A DNA stretch of 64,000 nucleotides, from positions 1,364,001-1,428,000 of the forward strand of contig NZ_CP048433.1 of assembly GCF_010509075.1 (NCBI RefSeq), in the 5' to 3' direction. Shown here in pieces: positions 16,556 to 25,121 of this stretch. The notes beneath the pieces are model-generated. The model was not told where the DNA came from. It saw only the letters and a list, made by a program, of their open reading frames with translations, and searched no databases. Within the stretch, counting starts at the first letter, position 1; each line of letters starts with the position of its first letter. Source of the DNA: Collinsella aerofaciens ATCC 25986 (GTDB lineage Bacteria; Actinomycetota; Coriobacteriia; Coriobacteriales; Coriobacteriaceae). Position numbers and translations under genes: made by a program.

Positions 16556-18174
16556 TGACTGACGTGCGCGAGGCCGCGCAGAACCTGATCGAGTACGCTA
16601 TCCACCGATCGATGATCGGCCAGGACGATCGCATCTGGGCATACAACACCATTTTGGAGTGCATCGGCGCCACGGGCCCGGCGCTCGACATGGCCTGGGC
16701 GCTCCAGGTCGAGAAACTCTCGCTCTTGCACCCCGATACCCCACCCGACTTTGACCTTGAAGGCACGCTTGCCGCGCTTTCCGAAGCTGCCGTTGCCAAC
16801 GGTGCTGCCGAGGACACGGCATCGGGCCGCGATCGCCTCGCCATGCGCATCATGGGCGCGCTCATGCCGAGGCCTTCGGTTGTAAACGAGGAGTTCAACG
16901 GCCGCATGGGCGTCAACGAGCCCCGCGCCGCGACCGACTGGTTCTACGGCCTGTGCTGCGACGCCGGCTACGTGCGCCGTGCCGCCATCGCGCGCAACAT
17001 CAAATGGAGCACCCCCACCAACTGGGGCGATCTTGAGATCACCATCAACCTGTCCAAGCCTGAGAAGGACCCGCGCGACATTGCCGCGGCCGGCGCCGCA
17101 AAGAACACGGGCGAGAAGTACCCCGCCTGTCAGCTCTGCATCGAAAACGAGGGCTATCCCGGACGCTCTGCCGCAGCCGACGGCGGCGCTCACCCCGCCC
17201 GCCAGAATCTGCGCGTTATCCCCATTCAGCTCAACGGCGAGCGCTGGGGCTTCCAGTACAGCCCGTATGCGTACTTTAACGAGCACTGCATTGCCATGAG
17301 CTCCGAGCATCGCCCGATGCACGTCGACCGTAAGGGACTGACCTGCCTGCTCGATTTTGTGGACCTGTTCCCGCACTACTTCATCGGTTCCAACGCCGAC
17401 CTGCCCATCGTGGGCGGCTCGATTCTGTCGCACGACCACTTCCAGGGTGGCGCGCACGAGTTCCCCATGATGCACGCCGCCGAGGTCTCGCAGTTTAGCG
17501 TGCCCGGCTTTGACCAGGTCAGCGGTACCGTGTTGCAGTGGCCGCTTTCGGTGCTGCGCCTGCGCTCGCATGACCGCGCTCAGCTGCTCGACGCTGCCGA
17601 GAAGATTATCCTCGCCTGGCGCGAGTGGACCGATGAGTCCGTGGGCGTTATCGCGCACACAGCCGATGGCGTGGCGCACAACACCGTGACGCCCGTCATC
17701 CGCCGCGTCGACTCTCGCGGCAACGCCGGCGGCGAGATCTACGAGGCCTACCTGGCGCTTCGCTGCAATATCACGACCGACAAGCATCCGCTGGGCGTAT
17801 TCCACCCGCATGCCGAGTATCACCATATTAAAAAGGAGAACATCGGCCTGATCGAGGTCATGGGCCTGGCCATTTTGCCGCCACGCTTGGTTCCCGAGCT
17901 CGGCGCTGTCCGCGAGCACTTGCTGGCAGCCAAGGCCGATGCCAGCTACGACCTTGCCGGTGCGCTCGAGGGCGATGATCTTTGCCGCAGCCATGCCGCG
18001 TGGGCCGAGGATGTCTATGCCCGCCGCGCCGATGAGCTTACGGCCGACAACGCCATCGATATCCTGCACGAGGAGGTCGGCGTGGTGTTTGGCCACGTGC
18101 TCGACAACGCCGGCGTCTTTAAGTGGGACGAAGCAGGACGCACCGCCCAACAGCGCTTTATCGACTCACTGTAA
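16546..18174 (+). CDS. galT: Galactose-1-phosphate uridylyltransferase, GalT2 type
   Basis: 542 residues, the length of the Firmicutes/Actinobacteria GalT2 family rather than the shorter Escherichia type. It exchanges UMP between UDP-glucose and galactose-1-phosphate. Active-site segments are LPIVGGSILSHDHFQGGAHEFP and FHPHAEYHHIKKENIGLIEVMGLAILPPRL. Two starts are possible: ATG 16546 inside galK, or the ATG at 16555 that shares an A with the galK stop (TAATG). A strong terminator follows at 18221. galE is not seen in the window. Confidence 0.95.
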   Translation: MAVMTDVREAAQNLIEYAIHRSMIGQDDRIWAYNTILECIGATGPALDMAWALQVEKLSLLHPDTPPDFDLEGTLAALSEAAVANGAAEDTASGRDRLAMRIMGALMPRPSVVNEEFNGRMGVNEPRAATDWFYGLCCDAGYVRRAAIARNIKWSTPTNWGDLEITINLSKPEKDPRDIAAAGAAKNTGEKYPACQLCIENEGYPGRSAAADGGAHPARQNLRVIPIQLNGERWGFQYSPYAYFNEHCIAMSSEHRPMHVDRKGLTCLLDFVDLFPHYFIGSNADLPIVGGSILSHDHFQGGAHEFPMMHAAEVSQFSVPGFDQVSGTVLQWPLSVLRLRSHDRAQLLDAAEKIILAWREWTDESVGVIAHTADGVAHNTVTPVIRRVDSRGNAGGEIYEAYLALRCNITTDKHPLGVFHPHAEYHHIKKENIGLIEVMGLAILPPRLVPELGAVREHLLAAKADASYDLAGALEGDDLCRSHAAWAEDVYARRADELTADNAIDILHEEVGVVFGHVLDNAGVFKWDEAGRTAQQRFIDSL

Positions 18175-18220
18175 TGGTCCCTTGGGGACGGAGGAAAACA
18201 GATCATTTCGTCTTCAAGAC

Positions 18221-18261
18221 AACGGCGCCCGCCGGCAACATCGCCGACGGGCGCCGTTTTT
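18221..18261 (+). terminator. galKT terminator
   Basis: AACGGCGCCCG pairs with CGGGCGCCGTT around a loop that itself contains a small GCCGGC/GCCGA pairing, followed by TTTTT. Confidence 0.85.
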
Positions 18262-18265
18262 GAGT

Positions 18266-18336
18266 GTAGTCATTGGGGTCATTCTTAAGGGGCGTTCTTA
18301 AACGACTAGTCATTAAAGAGCGTCCCCAATGACTAC
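18266..18336. repeat. Inverted repeat GTAGTCATTGGGG
   Basis: GTAGTCATTGGGG at 18266-18278 is mirrored by CCCCAATGACTAC at 18324-18336. A related GTCCCCAATGACTA stands at 23041. It lies between the galT terminator and the nested-palindrome repeat. Confidence 0.6.
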
Positions 18337-18380
18337 TTGCAACCAAGGCAACGCCGGTGTCTTGGCAACGACAGCGAAAA

Positions 18381-18516
18381 CGCCCCTAAGCGAGCAAGGT
18401 GACGTGAAAGAGGAGGGCATTGACCTTTTGGTCATGCCCGACGATTGAACGTCAGATTGCCGCTTAGGGGCGTTTGCAGCGTCGCGCCGTTACGCGGTTT
18501 GGTAAAACCGCGTAAC
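18381..18516. repeat. Nested-palindrome intergenic repeat, copy C (inverted)
   Basis: Outer stem CGCCCCTAAGCG (18381-18392) and CGCTTAGGGGCG (18461-18472), inner stem TGACGT/ACGTCA, apical stem TGACC/GGTCA, followed by the 12-bp hairpin GTTACGCGGTTT/AAACCGCGTAAC (18489-18516). This is copy B in the opposite orientation. The last hairpin ends one base before the lacC stop codon, so on the minus strand it may terminate lacC. Confidence 0.82.
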
Positions 18517-18517
18517 C

Positions 18518-19453
18518 CTACAGTTCAGTCACGACAACACTGTTGTAGACCTCGTCCCAGCGATCCATGACCAGGTGGCCGGTCTTGGGATCCATGGCGT
18601 TGAGCTTGCCGCAGGTATTGGCGGTCTTGAGCACCGTGACGTCGTCGGCACCGGCAGCGATGGCATGCGCAAAGCCGGCGATGGTCGAGTCACCGGAACC
18701 CGTCGCGTTCACAGCCGCAATCGCAGGCGTCTTGGCGCGGAACGCGCGACCCTCATGGAAGCCCACCGAACCGGCAGCGCCCATCGAAACGACAACCCAG
18801 GGGATACCGGCAAAGCGGTCATCGGCGGCAAGCGTCTCGTGCAGGGCATCGACATCATCGGTCGTAAAGGACGTACCCAGCAGGCCGTTAATCTCGGTCA
18901 GGTTGGGCTTTACGAGCTCAGGCTTAGCGTCGGACTCCAGCGCGGCCTCCAGTGATGCACCCGAGGTGTCGAGCAGCACCTTGGCGCCCGCCTCCTCGGC
19001 GATCTTGACGAGCTCGGCATAGTAGCCGGCATCGACGCCACGCGGCAGCGAGCCCGAAAGCGTCACAACGTCCGCCTTCGCTGCAAGCTCGGCGAACTTG
19101 GCCGTAAAGGCCTCGAGCTCGGCCGGGGCGATCTGCGGGCCGCTCTCCAAAAGCTCGGTCTGATTACCCTCGTGCAGAATATTCAGGCAAATGCGCGTCT
19201 CACCGGCGATGGGCACAAAGTCGTTCTTGACGCCGTCGGCATCCATAAGCTCAGCCATATAGGCACCCATGTGGCCGCCGAGCAGACCGGTCGCGAGCAC
19301 GTCATCTCCCAGCTGCAGCAACACGCGGCTCACGTTGAGGCCCTTGCCGCCAGCGGTCTTTTCGGGCGTCACACGGTTAACATCGTCGATGATCAGCTTG
19401 TCGAGCTGATAGCGCGTATCAATCGACGGGTTCATGGTAACGGTCAGAATCAT
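18518..19453 (-). CDS. lacC: PfkB-family kinase: tagatose-6-phosphate kinase / 1-phosphofructokinase
   Basis: 311 residues of the LacC/FruK branch of PfkB sugar kinases. The N-terminus ILTVTMNPSIDTRYQL and TPGGKGLN-like EKTAGGKGLNVSRVL bind substrate; LSGSLPRGV, KPNLTEI and VSMGAAGSVG follow; the catalytic NATGSGDSTIAGF motif carries the Asp base. It phosphorylates tagatose-6-phosphate (or fructose-1-phosphate) to the 1,6-bisphosphate. lacA, lacB and an aldose-1-epimerase gene upstream favour tagatose-6-phosphate. ATG 19453 has CAGGAG upstream. A same-length, highly similar paralog lies at 52172-53107. Confidence 0.9.
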   Translation of the reverse strand: MILTVTMNPSIDTRYQLDKLIIDDVNRVTPEKTAGGKGLNVSRVLLQLGDDVLATGLLGGHMGAYMAELMDADGVKNDFVPIAGETRICLNILHEGNQTELLESGPQIAPAELEAFTAKFAELAAKADVVTLSGSLPRGVDAGYYAELVKIAEEAGAKVLLDTSGASLEAALESDAKPELVKPNLTEINGLLGTSFTTDDVDALHETLAADDRFAGIPWVVVSMGAAGSVGFHEGRAFRAKTPAIAAVNATGSGDSTIAGFAHAIAAGADDVTVLKTANTCGKLNAMDPKTGHLVMDRWDEVYNSVVVTEL

Positions 19454-19506
19454 GTTGAACTCCTGTTCCGGGGCGGCATAACCCGCCCCAAACATACGAT
19501 AACTCG

Positions 19507-20388
19507 TTAAAGGATCTCGATCTCAAAGCCGCGGGTGACGGTCTCTCCCGGCTTGGCCACCAGGCAGCCACGCTTGTGCTCCAGAATATCGTCCTCGTCG
19601 GAGCAGGTGGACAGACCACCCCACGGTTCCACGGCCACAAAGTCACCCTCGGGCTTGCTCCACACAATCAGGTACGGCATATCGGGGAACGTCAGGCGCA
19701 CGCCCTTGTCCTCGGTTTTCTTGGTAAGCGTAACCACGCGGCTCTCGAGCACGTCAAAGATGGTCTCCGCGAAGTCAAAGAGTTCGTGGGTCAGCGGCAG
19801 GTCATGACCAACCATCGGGTTCTTGCTGCGATGCTCAACATCAATCAGGCCCGTCGAAGGAACGGCAGTACAGAGCTCGGCGGCCTCGCGCTGCTCAAAA
19901 CGGAGCTCGTAGTCGTCATAGGACTCGCCCTCGTCAAGCGGGCACTTAAAGCCAGGGTGACCGCCCACAAAGAACGGCATGTCCTCGGTGCCCTCATTGG
20001 TCACCTCGTACGACACGGCCACCTTTTCCGCATCGATCGTGTAACGAGCAACGATCTTAAACGGATACGGGTACTGCTCGAGCAACTCGGCATGGTCGGC
20101 AGAGCTTAGGCTCAGCGCGACCATGTTGTCGCCCTGCTCCTCGAGCTTCCACTCCTGTTTGCGAGCAAAGCCGTGACGGGCAAGCTTAACCTCGCGGCCG
20201 CCCATGGTCATTGCGCGACCGTCACGAAGGCCGCCGCAGATCGGGAAACAAATGGGTGCCTGGCCCGACCAGACCGCCGGGTCACCCTGCCACAGGTACT
20301 CACGGCCGTTGGCCGCAATAGAAGTGAACGATCCGCCAGCCGTGCTCAACGCAATGCGGACAGAGCCGTTATCAAGAACAAACTCCAT
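19507..20388 (-). CDS. Aldose 1-epimerase family protein
   Basis: A 293-residue GalM-superfamily protein of the short LacX-like type (EYLWQGDPAVWSGQAPICFPICGGLRDG, HGFARKQEW, FFVGGHPGFKCPLDEGE, EPWGGLSTCSDE). Members interconvert sugar anomers, and LacX proteins occur in lac/tagatose operons. ATG 20388 is preferred over an upstream GTG because GGAGAA precedes it. It is 53 bases upstream of lacC on the same strand. A paralog of equal length sits upstream of the second lacC at 53167-54048, in the same order and spacing. Confidence 0.88.
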   Translation of the reverse strand: MEFVLDNGSVRIALSTAGGSFTSIAANGREYLWQGDPAVWSGQAPICFPICGGLRDGRAMTMGGREVKLARHGFARKQEWKLEEQGDNMVALSLSSADHAELLEQYPYPFKIVARYTIDAEKVAVSYEVTNEGTEDMPFFVGGHPGFKCPLDEGESYDDYELRFEQREAAELCTAVPSTGLIDVEHRSKNPMVGHDLPLTHELFDFAETIFDVLESRVVTLTKKTEDKGVRLTFPDMPYLIVWSKPEGDFVAVEPWGGLSTCSDEDDILEHKRGCLVAKPGETVTRGFEIEIL

Positions 20389-20591
20389 GGGAATCTTCTC
20401 CTTCACATATCATCTCGCACGATCCATTGTGAACGTCGTGCCTTTAGCAGAAAGGTAATGAGGCAGCGCCGCAAACAAAAGAACAATGCACGTCCAGCCC
20501 GCTGGACCAATTGGGCTGATAGAAAACCGGCCCGCGCCCCCTCACAGAAACGCGAGCCGTCAACGGACTAGTTAATTACGCCGAATACCCA

Positions 20592-21116
20592 CTAATCATG
20601 GTACTCGCCGCGGTCCCACTTCTCGAGGAACTCGTCAAAGAAGTGCGGGTCAGCCTGAGCCTCGGCGTCGGCCTTATTGCAGGCATCGATCTTGGCGATC
20701 AGGGCATCGTGCTCGGGGGTCTTCTCGTAGGGCTCCTCCAGGAAGGCAAGCATGATATCGGCCATCAGGAACTCGCCGGTAATCTTGCCGCCAAAGCCCA
20801 CGATGTTGGCGTTGAGCTCGCGACGAGCATACAGGGCAGAGGTCATGTCGCGGACCAGGGCGCAGCGGGCGCCGGGAACCTTGTTGACGGCGTTGGTGAT
20901 GCCGATGCCGGTGCCGCACAGGGCCACGCCAAAGTCGGCCTTGCCGCTGGCAACAGCCTCGCCCACGGCCTTGCCGTAGATGGGATAGTGCGTACGGGTG
21001 TGGCTGTAGGTGCCGCAGTCGAGCACCTTGTAACCAGCCTGCTCCAGGCGGTCGGCCAGATAGATCTTCTCGTCCGTAACGATATGGTCGCAACCGATTG
21101 CGATGGTCTTCTTCAT
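20592..21116 (-). CDS. lacB: Galactose-6-phosphate isomerase subunit LacB
   Basis: 174 residues of the RpiB/LacAB fold: [68 protein letters not shown] and [13 protein letters not shown]. With LacA it converts galactose-6-phosphate to tagatose-6-phosphate. It follows lacA by 63 bases on the same strand; a 203-base gap separates it from the epimerase gene. Confidence 0.95.
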   Translation of the reverse strand: MKKTIAIGCDHIVTDEKIYLADRLEQAGYKVLDCGTYSHTRTHYPIYGKAVGEAVASGKADFGVALCGTGIGITNAVNKVPGARCALVRDMTSALYARRELNANIVGFGGKITGEFLMADIMLAFLEEPYEKTPEHDALIAKIDACNKADAEAQADPHFFDEFLEKWDRGEYHD

Positions 21117-21179
21117 CAGAACGTCCTTTCGTCTGAATTCACAAGTTGAGGTAGAAGTTCGAGTTCTCGGTGGCTCTCG

Positions 21180-21608
21180 TTAGGCCATCTTGTTGAGCAT
21201 GTCGACACGGATCTGGTGACGGCCGCCGGCGTACTGGGCGCGCAGGAACTCGCGGGCGATCTTCTTGGCGACCTCGGTGCCCACAACGCCCGGGCCCATG
21301 GTGACCATGCGCGAGCCGTTGTGCTCGCGGGTCATGTAGGCGGAACGCTCGTCGGAAATGTTGGCGACGACCATACCCTTAATCTTGACGGCGGCCATAT
21401 AGGAGCCGACGCCGTACTTATCGAATGCGAAGCCCTGGGAATCCTTGTGCTCCAGCAGGTCCTTGGCAACGGCGGTCGCGGAATCGACAAAGTCCGCGGC
21501 AGGGGTCTCGGAATAGTCGACGACCTCGTGACCGTCGGCGATGAGCATCTCCTTGATGGACTCCTTCATCGACATACCGTCGGCATCGGAAGCGATTACA
21601 ACCCTCAT
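21180..21608 (-). CDS. lacA: Galactose-6-phosphate isomerase subunit LacA
   Basis: 142 residues, the usual LacA length, starting MRVVIASDADGMSMKESIKEML. YGVGSYMAAVKIKGMVVANISDERSAYMTREHNGSRMVTMGPGVVG matches the subunit with the variant active-site loop. First gene of lacA-lacB-epimerase-lacC. The promoter region carries two GAACA-type palindromes suited to a DeoR/LacR repressor and one ACCGTTCACGG motif. ATG is preceded by AAGGAGGATGTC, a strong ribosome binding site. Confidence 0.95.
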   Translation of the reverse strand: MRVVIASDADGMSMKESIKEMLIADGHEVVDYSETPAADFVDSATAVAKDLLEHKDSQGFAFDKYGVGSYMAAVKIKGMVVANISDERSAYMTREHNGSRMVTMGPGVVGTEVAKKIAREFLRAQYAGGRHQIRVDMLNKMA

Positions 21609-21702
21609 GACATCCTCCTTGAGAGATACGCAGGTGCGTAGTTTCTGTTTGGAAGTGTTGAATCGCGTTCAGGTCCGGGCATCTGAATGTGCGGTTCTTC
21701 AC

Positions 21703-21722
21703 TGTTCATGTTTATTTGAACA
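21703..21722. promoter_or_regulatory. Palindrome in lacA promoter region, candidate DeoR/LacR operator 1
   Basis: TGTTCA, eight bases, TGAACA. It lies about 95 bases upstream of lacA in an AT-rich stretch. LacR-type DeoR repressors bind such TGTTC-rich elements. Confidence 0.55.
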
Positions 21723-21760
21723 CATTCGAACAGTAACTGCAAGAATTATTTGTTTATCTT

Positions 21761-21776
21761 TGTTCTTTTTTGAACA
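21761..21776. promoter_or_regulatory. Palindrome in lacA promoter region, candidate DeoR/LacR operator 2
   Basis: TGTTCTTTTTTGAACA, a palindrome with half-site TGTTC, 58 bases from the first site. Direct neighbour of an ACCGTTCACGG motif at 21780-21790. Confidence 0.55.
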
Positions 21777-21779
21777 AAT

Positions 21780-21790
21780 ACCGTTCACGG
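21780..21790 (+). promoter_or_regulatory. Shared ACCGTTCACGG motif, lacA promoter region
   Basis: ACCGTTCACGG, same as the copy in the galK promoter region, about 170 bases upstream of lacA. Confidence 0.55.
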
Positions 21791-21848
21791 ATGATTGCCG
21801 ACCGTCTGGACCCGGCGCGGACGTAGCGACCGCGTATTCAACAAACAA

Positions 21849-21881
21849 AAGGGCGGCCGAGAACGTGTCTCGGCCGCCCTT
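21849..21881. terminator. Terminator after membrane protein gene
   Basis: AAGGGCGGCCGAGA pairs perfectly with TCTCGGCCGCCCTT around a 5-base loop. On the minus strand it is followed by a TTTTGTTTG tract. Confidence 0.85.
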
Positions 21882-21915
21882 CTTACAGTTGATCTTCCAA
21901 AGAACGCTTTGCCGC

Positions 21916-22947
21916 CTACTCAGACTGCCTGCCCTTCTTGGCGTGCTTGGACGGAGCACTCAGAAAGCGGCCCGTCAAATAGTTCGCCGGGCCGGAAATA
22001 TCAATCCCCAGCAGCACGTGTCCTAGCCATAGGAACGCCACGAGCACCAGCAGCGGGATAACGCACGAGGTCACGATCATCACGATGACGCCTTCGATGA
22101 GGTCGGTCACCTGCTGCACGATCTCATCGGTCATCTGCTTGGCGCCGCTGGTCACCGACGTGACCAGGTTCGAGGCCCCATCAGTCAACTGCTCAAGCAC
22201 GTTTTTGGACTCCGTGGCCTCGGATTTTTTCTTGTTCGATTTTGAGCTGGTCTCGGCTGACTTGTCCGTGGTGTCGGCCGCGTCCGCAGCGTCCGCAGCC
22301 TTTTGCTCAGCTTGCTCAATACTTACGCGATACGTTTCATCGACCTTTTGCGACACCCATACGCTCGCGGGCACGAGCGCCATGCCGATCACGGCAACCA
22401 CCAGTACGCGTGTCGCCACACGGCGCAGGACAGTGCTCGTGCTCCAGCGCCCGTGAATGCCGAGCGACACCGCAAAGAGCACCAACGCAAACGGAATTAG
22501 GATGCCCAGGCCAACCGACCACAAAATGGTCAGCAGATATTTCTCAAGATAGAGCACGGCAAGCACGATACCCAAGTTTCCCGAAAGCTGCGCGAGCTGC
22601 TCGGCAACCGGCGTTCCCGTATCGCCCGGCAGCGCGGTGATACCCGCAGATAGGGCGACGCACGAGGTCGTGAGCGCCAAAACATTGCCCTTCTTTTGAT
22701 CGATGACCTCGATGGTGGAGTCCCAGGTCTTGGTATCGGCAAAATGCGGACGAGCTACAAAGCCCGACAACAGCGCCAGTACCACGAGCGCAACGATAAA
22801 GCCAATCTGCAGCTTTTTGTTTGCGCACACGACATCGGACAGGCTGGGCTGCAGCTCGGTTACCGTCGTATGCTCGGTTATCTGGACAGGACGCCCATGA
22901 GTCATCTCGTGCGCGTCTTTCTTTTGAATCGATCCGTTGTCCGGCAT
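21916..22947 (-). CDS. Hypothetical membrane protein, 343 residues
   Basis: Not assigned to a family. A hydrophilic N-terminus (1-45) is followed by one membrane segment (about 48-65), three further hydrophobic stretches (about 128-200), a long charged Ala/Asp/Lys/Ser-rich region (205-255), and two C-terminal membrane segments around LIEGVIVMIVTSCVIPLLVLVAFLWLGHVLLGI. AGGAGG precedes the ATG at good spacing, and a clear terminator follows, so it is a stand-alone gene. The charged middle region with possible coiled coil and the basic tail (SKHAKKGRQSE) may face the cytoplasm. Function unknown. Confidence 0.75.
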   Translation of the reverse strand: MPDNGSIQKKDAHEMTHGRPVQITEHTTVTELQPSLSDVVCANKKLQIGFIVALVVLALLSGFVARPHFADTKTWDSTIEVIDQKKGNVLALTTSCVALSAGITALPGDTGTPVAEQLAQLSGNLGIVLAVLYLEKYLLTILWSVGLGILIPFALVLFAVSLGIHGRWSTSTVLRRVATRVLVVAVIGMALVPASVWVSQKVDETYRVSIEQAEQKAADAADAADTTDKSAETSSKSNKKKSEATESKNVLEQLTDGASNLVTSVTSGAKQMTDEIVQQVTDLIEGVIVMIVTSCVIPLLVLVAFLWLGHVLLGIDISGPANYLTGRFLSAPSKHAKKGRQSE

Positions 22948-23065
22948 TTGGATACCTCCTCAGTCCGGCGTTTAATGCGAAAGGAAGTATACCCACCGAG
23001 CAAAAAACGAACGGGAAGACGAACAGAGCGCACCAAGACTGTCCCCAATGACTATCTCCGGATGA

Positions 23066-23130
23066 GTTGCGGTGGAATAGGGATTGTTTTGCGCCCGTCG
23101 GCCCCTATTCAGTCCCTATTTCACCGCAAC
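23066..23130. repeat. Inverted repeat GTTGCGGTGGAATAGGGA
   Basis: GTTGCGGTGGAATAGGGATT from 23066 is mirrored at 23110-23130 with two mismatches. It lies between the membrane protein and EIIA genes and is distinct from the T-run-linked terminator at 23146-23178. Confidence 0.65.
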
Positions 23131-23145
23131 TTGAAGGAGAACAGA

Positions 23146-23178
23146 AAAAGCCCTGCCGCGGGTAACGGCAGGGCTTTT
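23146..23178. terminator. Terminator after EIIA gene
   Basis: AAAAGCCCTGCCG pairs perfectly with CGGCAGGGCTTTT. On the minus strand it follows the EIIA stop by about 30 bases. Confidence 0.85.
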
Positions 23179-23206
23179 GGAAGGGAACTGAGTTGCGCAA
23201 AAAGGG

Positions 23207-23545
23207 TTAGGCGAGCTTGGCCTCGAGCTCGGCAATGCGCTTGTAGGCGTCGATGGTAAAGCGGGTCTGCTTCTCCAGAATCATGGTAGTCATGAGGGTA
23301 TCCTGAGCGTGGGCCATGATGAAGGTCATCTCCATCTCGCCACCACCGGCCTCCTGCGAAAGCAGCTTGGTCTGCGTGTCGTGGGCGCCGATAAGTGCAT
23401 CGCTGGCATCCTTGTGCAGCTGTTCGGCCTTCTCAAAGTCACCCTCGCGAGCAGCATCGAGCGCTGCAAGCAGATCTGTCTGGGCGTCACCTGCGTATGC
23501 GACAATCTCGAATCCAACCATCGAGATTTCTTCTTTGGTTGCCAT
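23207..23545 (-). CDS. PTS lactose/cellobiose-family EIIA
   Basis: A 112-residue three-helix EIIA of the lactose/N,N-diacetylchitobiose family. It accepts phosphate from HPr on His79 in IMAHAQDTLM and passes it to the EIIB cysteine. It is the only EIIA of this family in the window, while four lactose-type EIICB proteins (25122, 31667, 34967, 41924) each need one, so it is probably shared. AAAGGAA precedes the ATG. Two ACCGTTCA-like motifs lie 125-155 bases upstream on the minus strand. It is downstream of a LacI gene but separated by 214 bases, so it probably has its own promoter. Confidence 0.93.
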   Translation of the reverse strand: MATKEEISMVGFEIVAYAGDAQTDLLAALDAAREGDFEKAEQLHKDASDALIGAHDTQTKLLSQEAGGGEMEMTFIMAHAQDTLMTTMILEKQTRFTIDAYKRIAELEAKLA

Positions 23546-23669
23546 ATTGCGTTCCTTTCACATATGAACCAATGGAGAGCATCGCGTCCGGGCATACGCG
23601 CTGCGTTGTGTATGACAGAAACAATAACATTCAAACAAAAAAGAACAGCGTAAAACGTAATTTCGAGCT

Positions 23670-23700
23670 ATGAACGGTCGCTTTTCGCCCGTGAACGGTT
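23670..23700 (-). promoter_or_regulatory. Two shared ACCGTTCA motifs upstream of EIIA
   Basis: On the minus strand AACCGTTCACGG (ending near 23690) and GACCGTTCATAG (near 23671) occur 20 bases apart, two helical turns, upstream of the EIIA start. Confidence 0.5.
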
Positions 23701-23759
23701 TTTAAACCAATCTGAACAATATCGAACACAATTAGCGGCAACCCAAACAGACCTGCGCC

Positions 23760-24764
23760 CTAGCGTACATCGCGCACCGTATCGCCCTCGACGAGCACGC
23801 CCGGAAACAGCATGTGCTCCACACCGGGCGCAACGCCCTCGGCGCCGGCAATCTTGTCGACCGCCCACATGCCGACGCGCTTGTTGTCAAAGCGCACCGT
23901 GGTCAGGCGACGGTCGGGCACGATATCGCCCAGGCTGTCATCAACACCCACCACACTCACGTCCTCGGGCACGCGCTTTCCGCGCGACTCGAGCCCGCGA
24001 ATGCAGCCGTAGGCCATGGCGTCGTTGGAAGCATAAATGGCCGTACAGGTCGGATCATCCGCCAGGGCCTGACCTGCGGCATATCCGCTCTGCGCCGTCC
24101 AATCGCCACGGATAAGTCGCGGTGGCTCAATGCCATGCGCGCGCAATGTCTCGCGCCAGCCTTCCTCGCGCCGCATGCCCGAAAGCGAGCGCTCGGGACA
24201 CGAGATAAAGTGCACGGTCTTGTGCCCCCGCTCCAGCAAGTACTCGACCACCTGGCGCGAGCAATCGAACTGGTCGTTATCGACCGTTGAACAGAGCGGG
24301 TGCTCCAACATCGTAACGAGCACCGTCTGCATGCCGGGCAGCGGCTCAAAAGTGCCAAAGTCTGCCGGCATGCGATTCATGATCACAACCATACCGTCCA
24401 CTGGCAGTGCGCTCATGCGCGACGATGCGCTCTCGAGGGTATACGGATGCCCGTCTACTTTAGTGAGGGTGATGGCATAGCCGTGCTTATCGGCCGCGGC
24501 GGCAAAGCCCTCCATACGGTCGAGATTGCCGGTGCCGGTAATGTTGAACATGGCGACGCCGACGGTCTTAAACTTACCGCGGCGCAGCGATCGACCGGCA
24601 AAATTGGGGCGATACCCCAGCTCGCGCATGGCGGCACGCACGCGTTCCTTGGTCTCGGGGCGCACGCTGGGCGAATCGTGCACGGTGCGCGAGACCGTCT
24701 GCTCCGAGACGCCCGCGAGGCGCGCTACGTCTTTGACGGATACCGATTTTTTAACAGCGGCCAT
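23760..24764 (-). CDS. LacI-family repressor of sugar cassette 1
   Basis: 334 residues. Helix-turn-helix VSVKDVARLAGVSEQTVSRTVHDSPSVRPETKERVRAAMRELGY, then hinge LRRGKFKTVGVAMFNITGTGNLDRMEGF and a sensor domain with STVDNDQFDCSRQVVEYLLERGH and EDVSVVGVDDSLGDIVPDRRLTTVRFDN. It is divergent from the EIICB and GH1 genes at 25122 and 26968. Two AATG-AACGT-CATT type operators occupy the shared 357-bp spacer, so it likely represses that operon and itself. The ligand is presumably a sugar or phospho-sugar from the EIICB substrate. Confidence 0.92.
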   Translation of the reverse strand: MAAVKKSVSVKDVARLAGVSEQTVSRTVHDSPSVRPETKERVRAAMRELGYRPNFAGRSLRRGKFKTVGVAMFNITGTGNLDRMEGFAAAADKHGYAITLTKVDGHPYTLESASSRMSALPVDGMVVIMNRMPADFGTFEPLPGMQTVLVTMLEHPLCSTVDNDQFDCSRQVVEYLLERGHKTVHFISCPERSLSGMRREEGWRETLRAHGIEPPRLIRGDWTAQSGYAAGQALADDPTCTAIYASNDAMAYGCIRGLESRGKRVPEDVSVVGVDDSLGDIVPDRRLTTVRFDNKRVGMWAVDKIAGAEGVAPGVEHMLFPGVLVEGDTVRDVR

Positions 24765-24876
24765 AGGTCGATCTTTCTATGTCAACGATGCCATTGGTGG
24801 CACCTTGCGCAGTCATTTTTAACGCCTTCAAGTATATCCAACGCCTCCCCCACCATACGCTCACCACCCAAAACCT

Positions 24877-24887
24877 ACCGTTCACCG
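24877..24887 (+). promoter_or_regulatory. Shared ACCGTTCACCG motif, cassette 1
   Basis: ACCGTTCACCG, 36 bases upstream of the first LacI-type operator of cassette 1. Confidence 0.55.
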
Positions 24888-24922
24888 ACATTTTTGCTTC
24901 CCCGAACGGCTTTTGTCGCCCA

Positions 24923-24940
24923 AATGTTAACGTTGCCATT
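24923..24940. promoter_or_regulatory. Candidate LacI-type operator, cassette 1, site 1
   Basis: AATGTTAACGTTGCCATT is symmetric around its central CG in seven of nine positions. It mirrors the site at 25043-25060, 120 bases away, a spacing that would allow looping. Confidence 0.7.
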
Positions 24941-25042
24941 GTGCAAACACAGAGCCACCGGGCGGCTCAAACGTTTACGCGCAAGGAATCGACGGTCCAC
25001 AGGCACAGGGGCCATCGGTTCGCGTCTTATTTTGTGTCGCAA

Positions 25043-25060
25043 AATGGCAACGTCAACATT
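25043..25060. promoter_or_regulatory. Candidate LacI-type operator, cassette 1, site 2
   Basis: AATGGCAACGTCAACATT, the near reverse complement of site 1, 62 bases before the EIICB start. Confidence 0.7.
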
Positions 25061-25121
25061 TTGGCAACCAAACGTCAAAAGCTACCATCGTTGCCAACCC
25101 ACCGACTCTTAGGAGCTTTGC

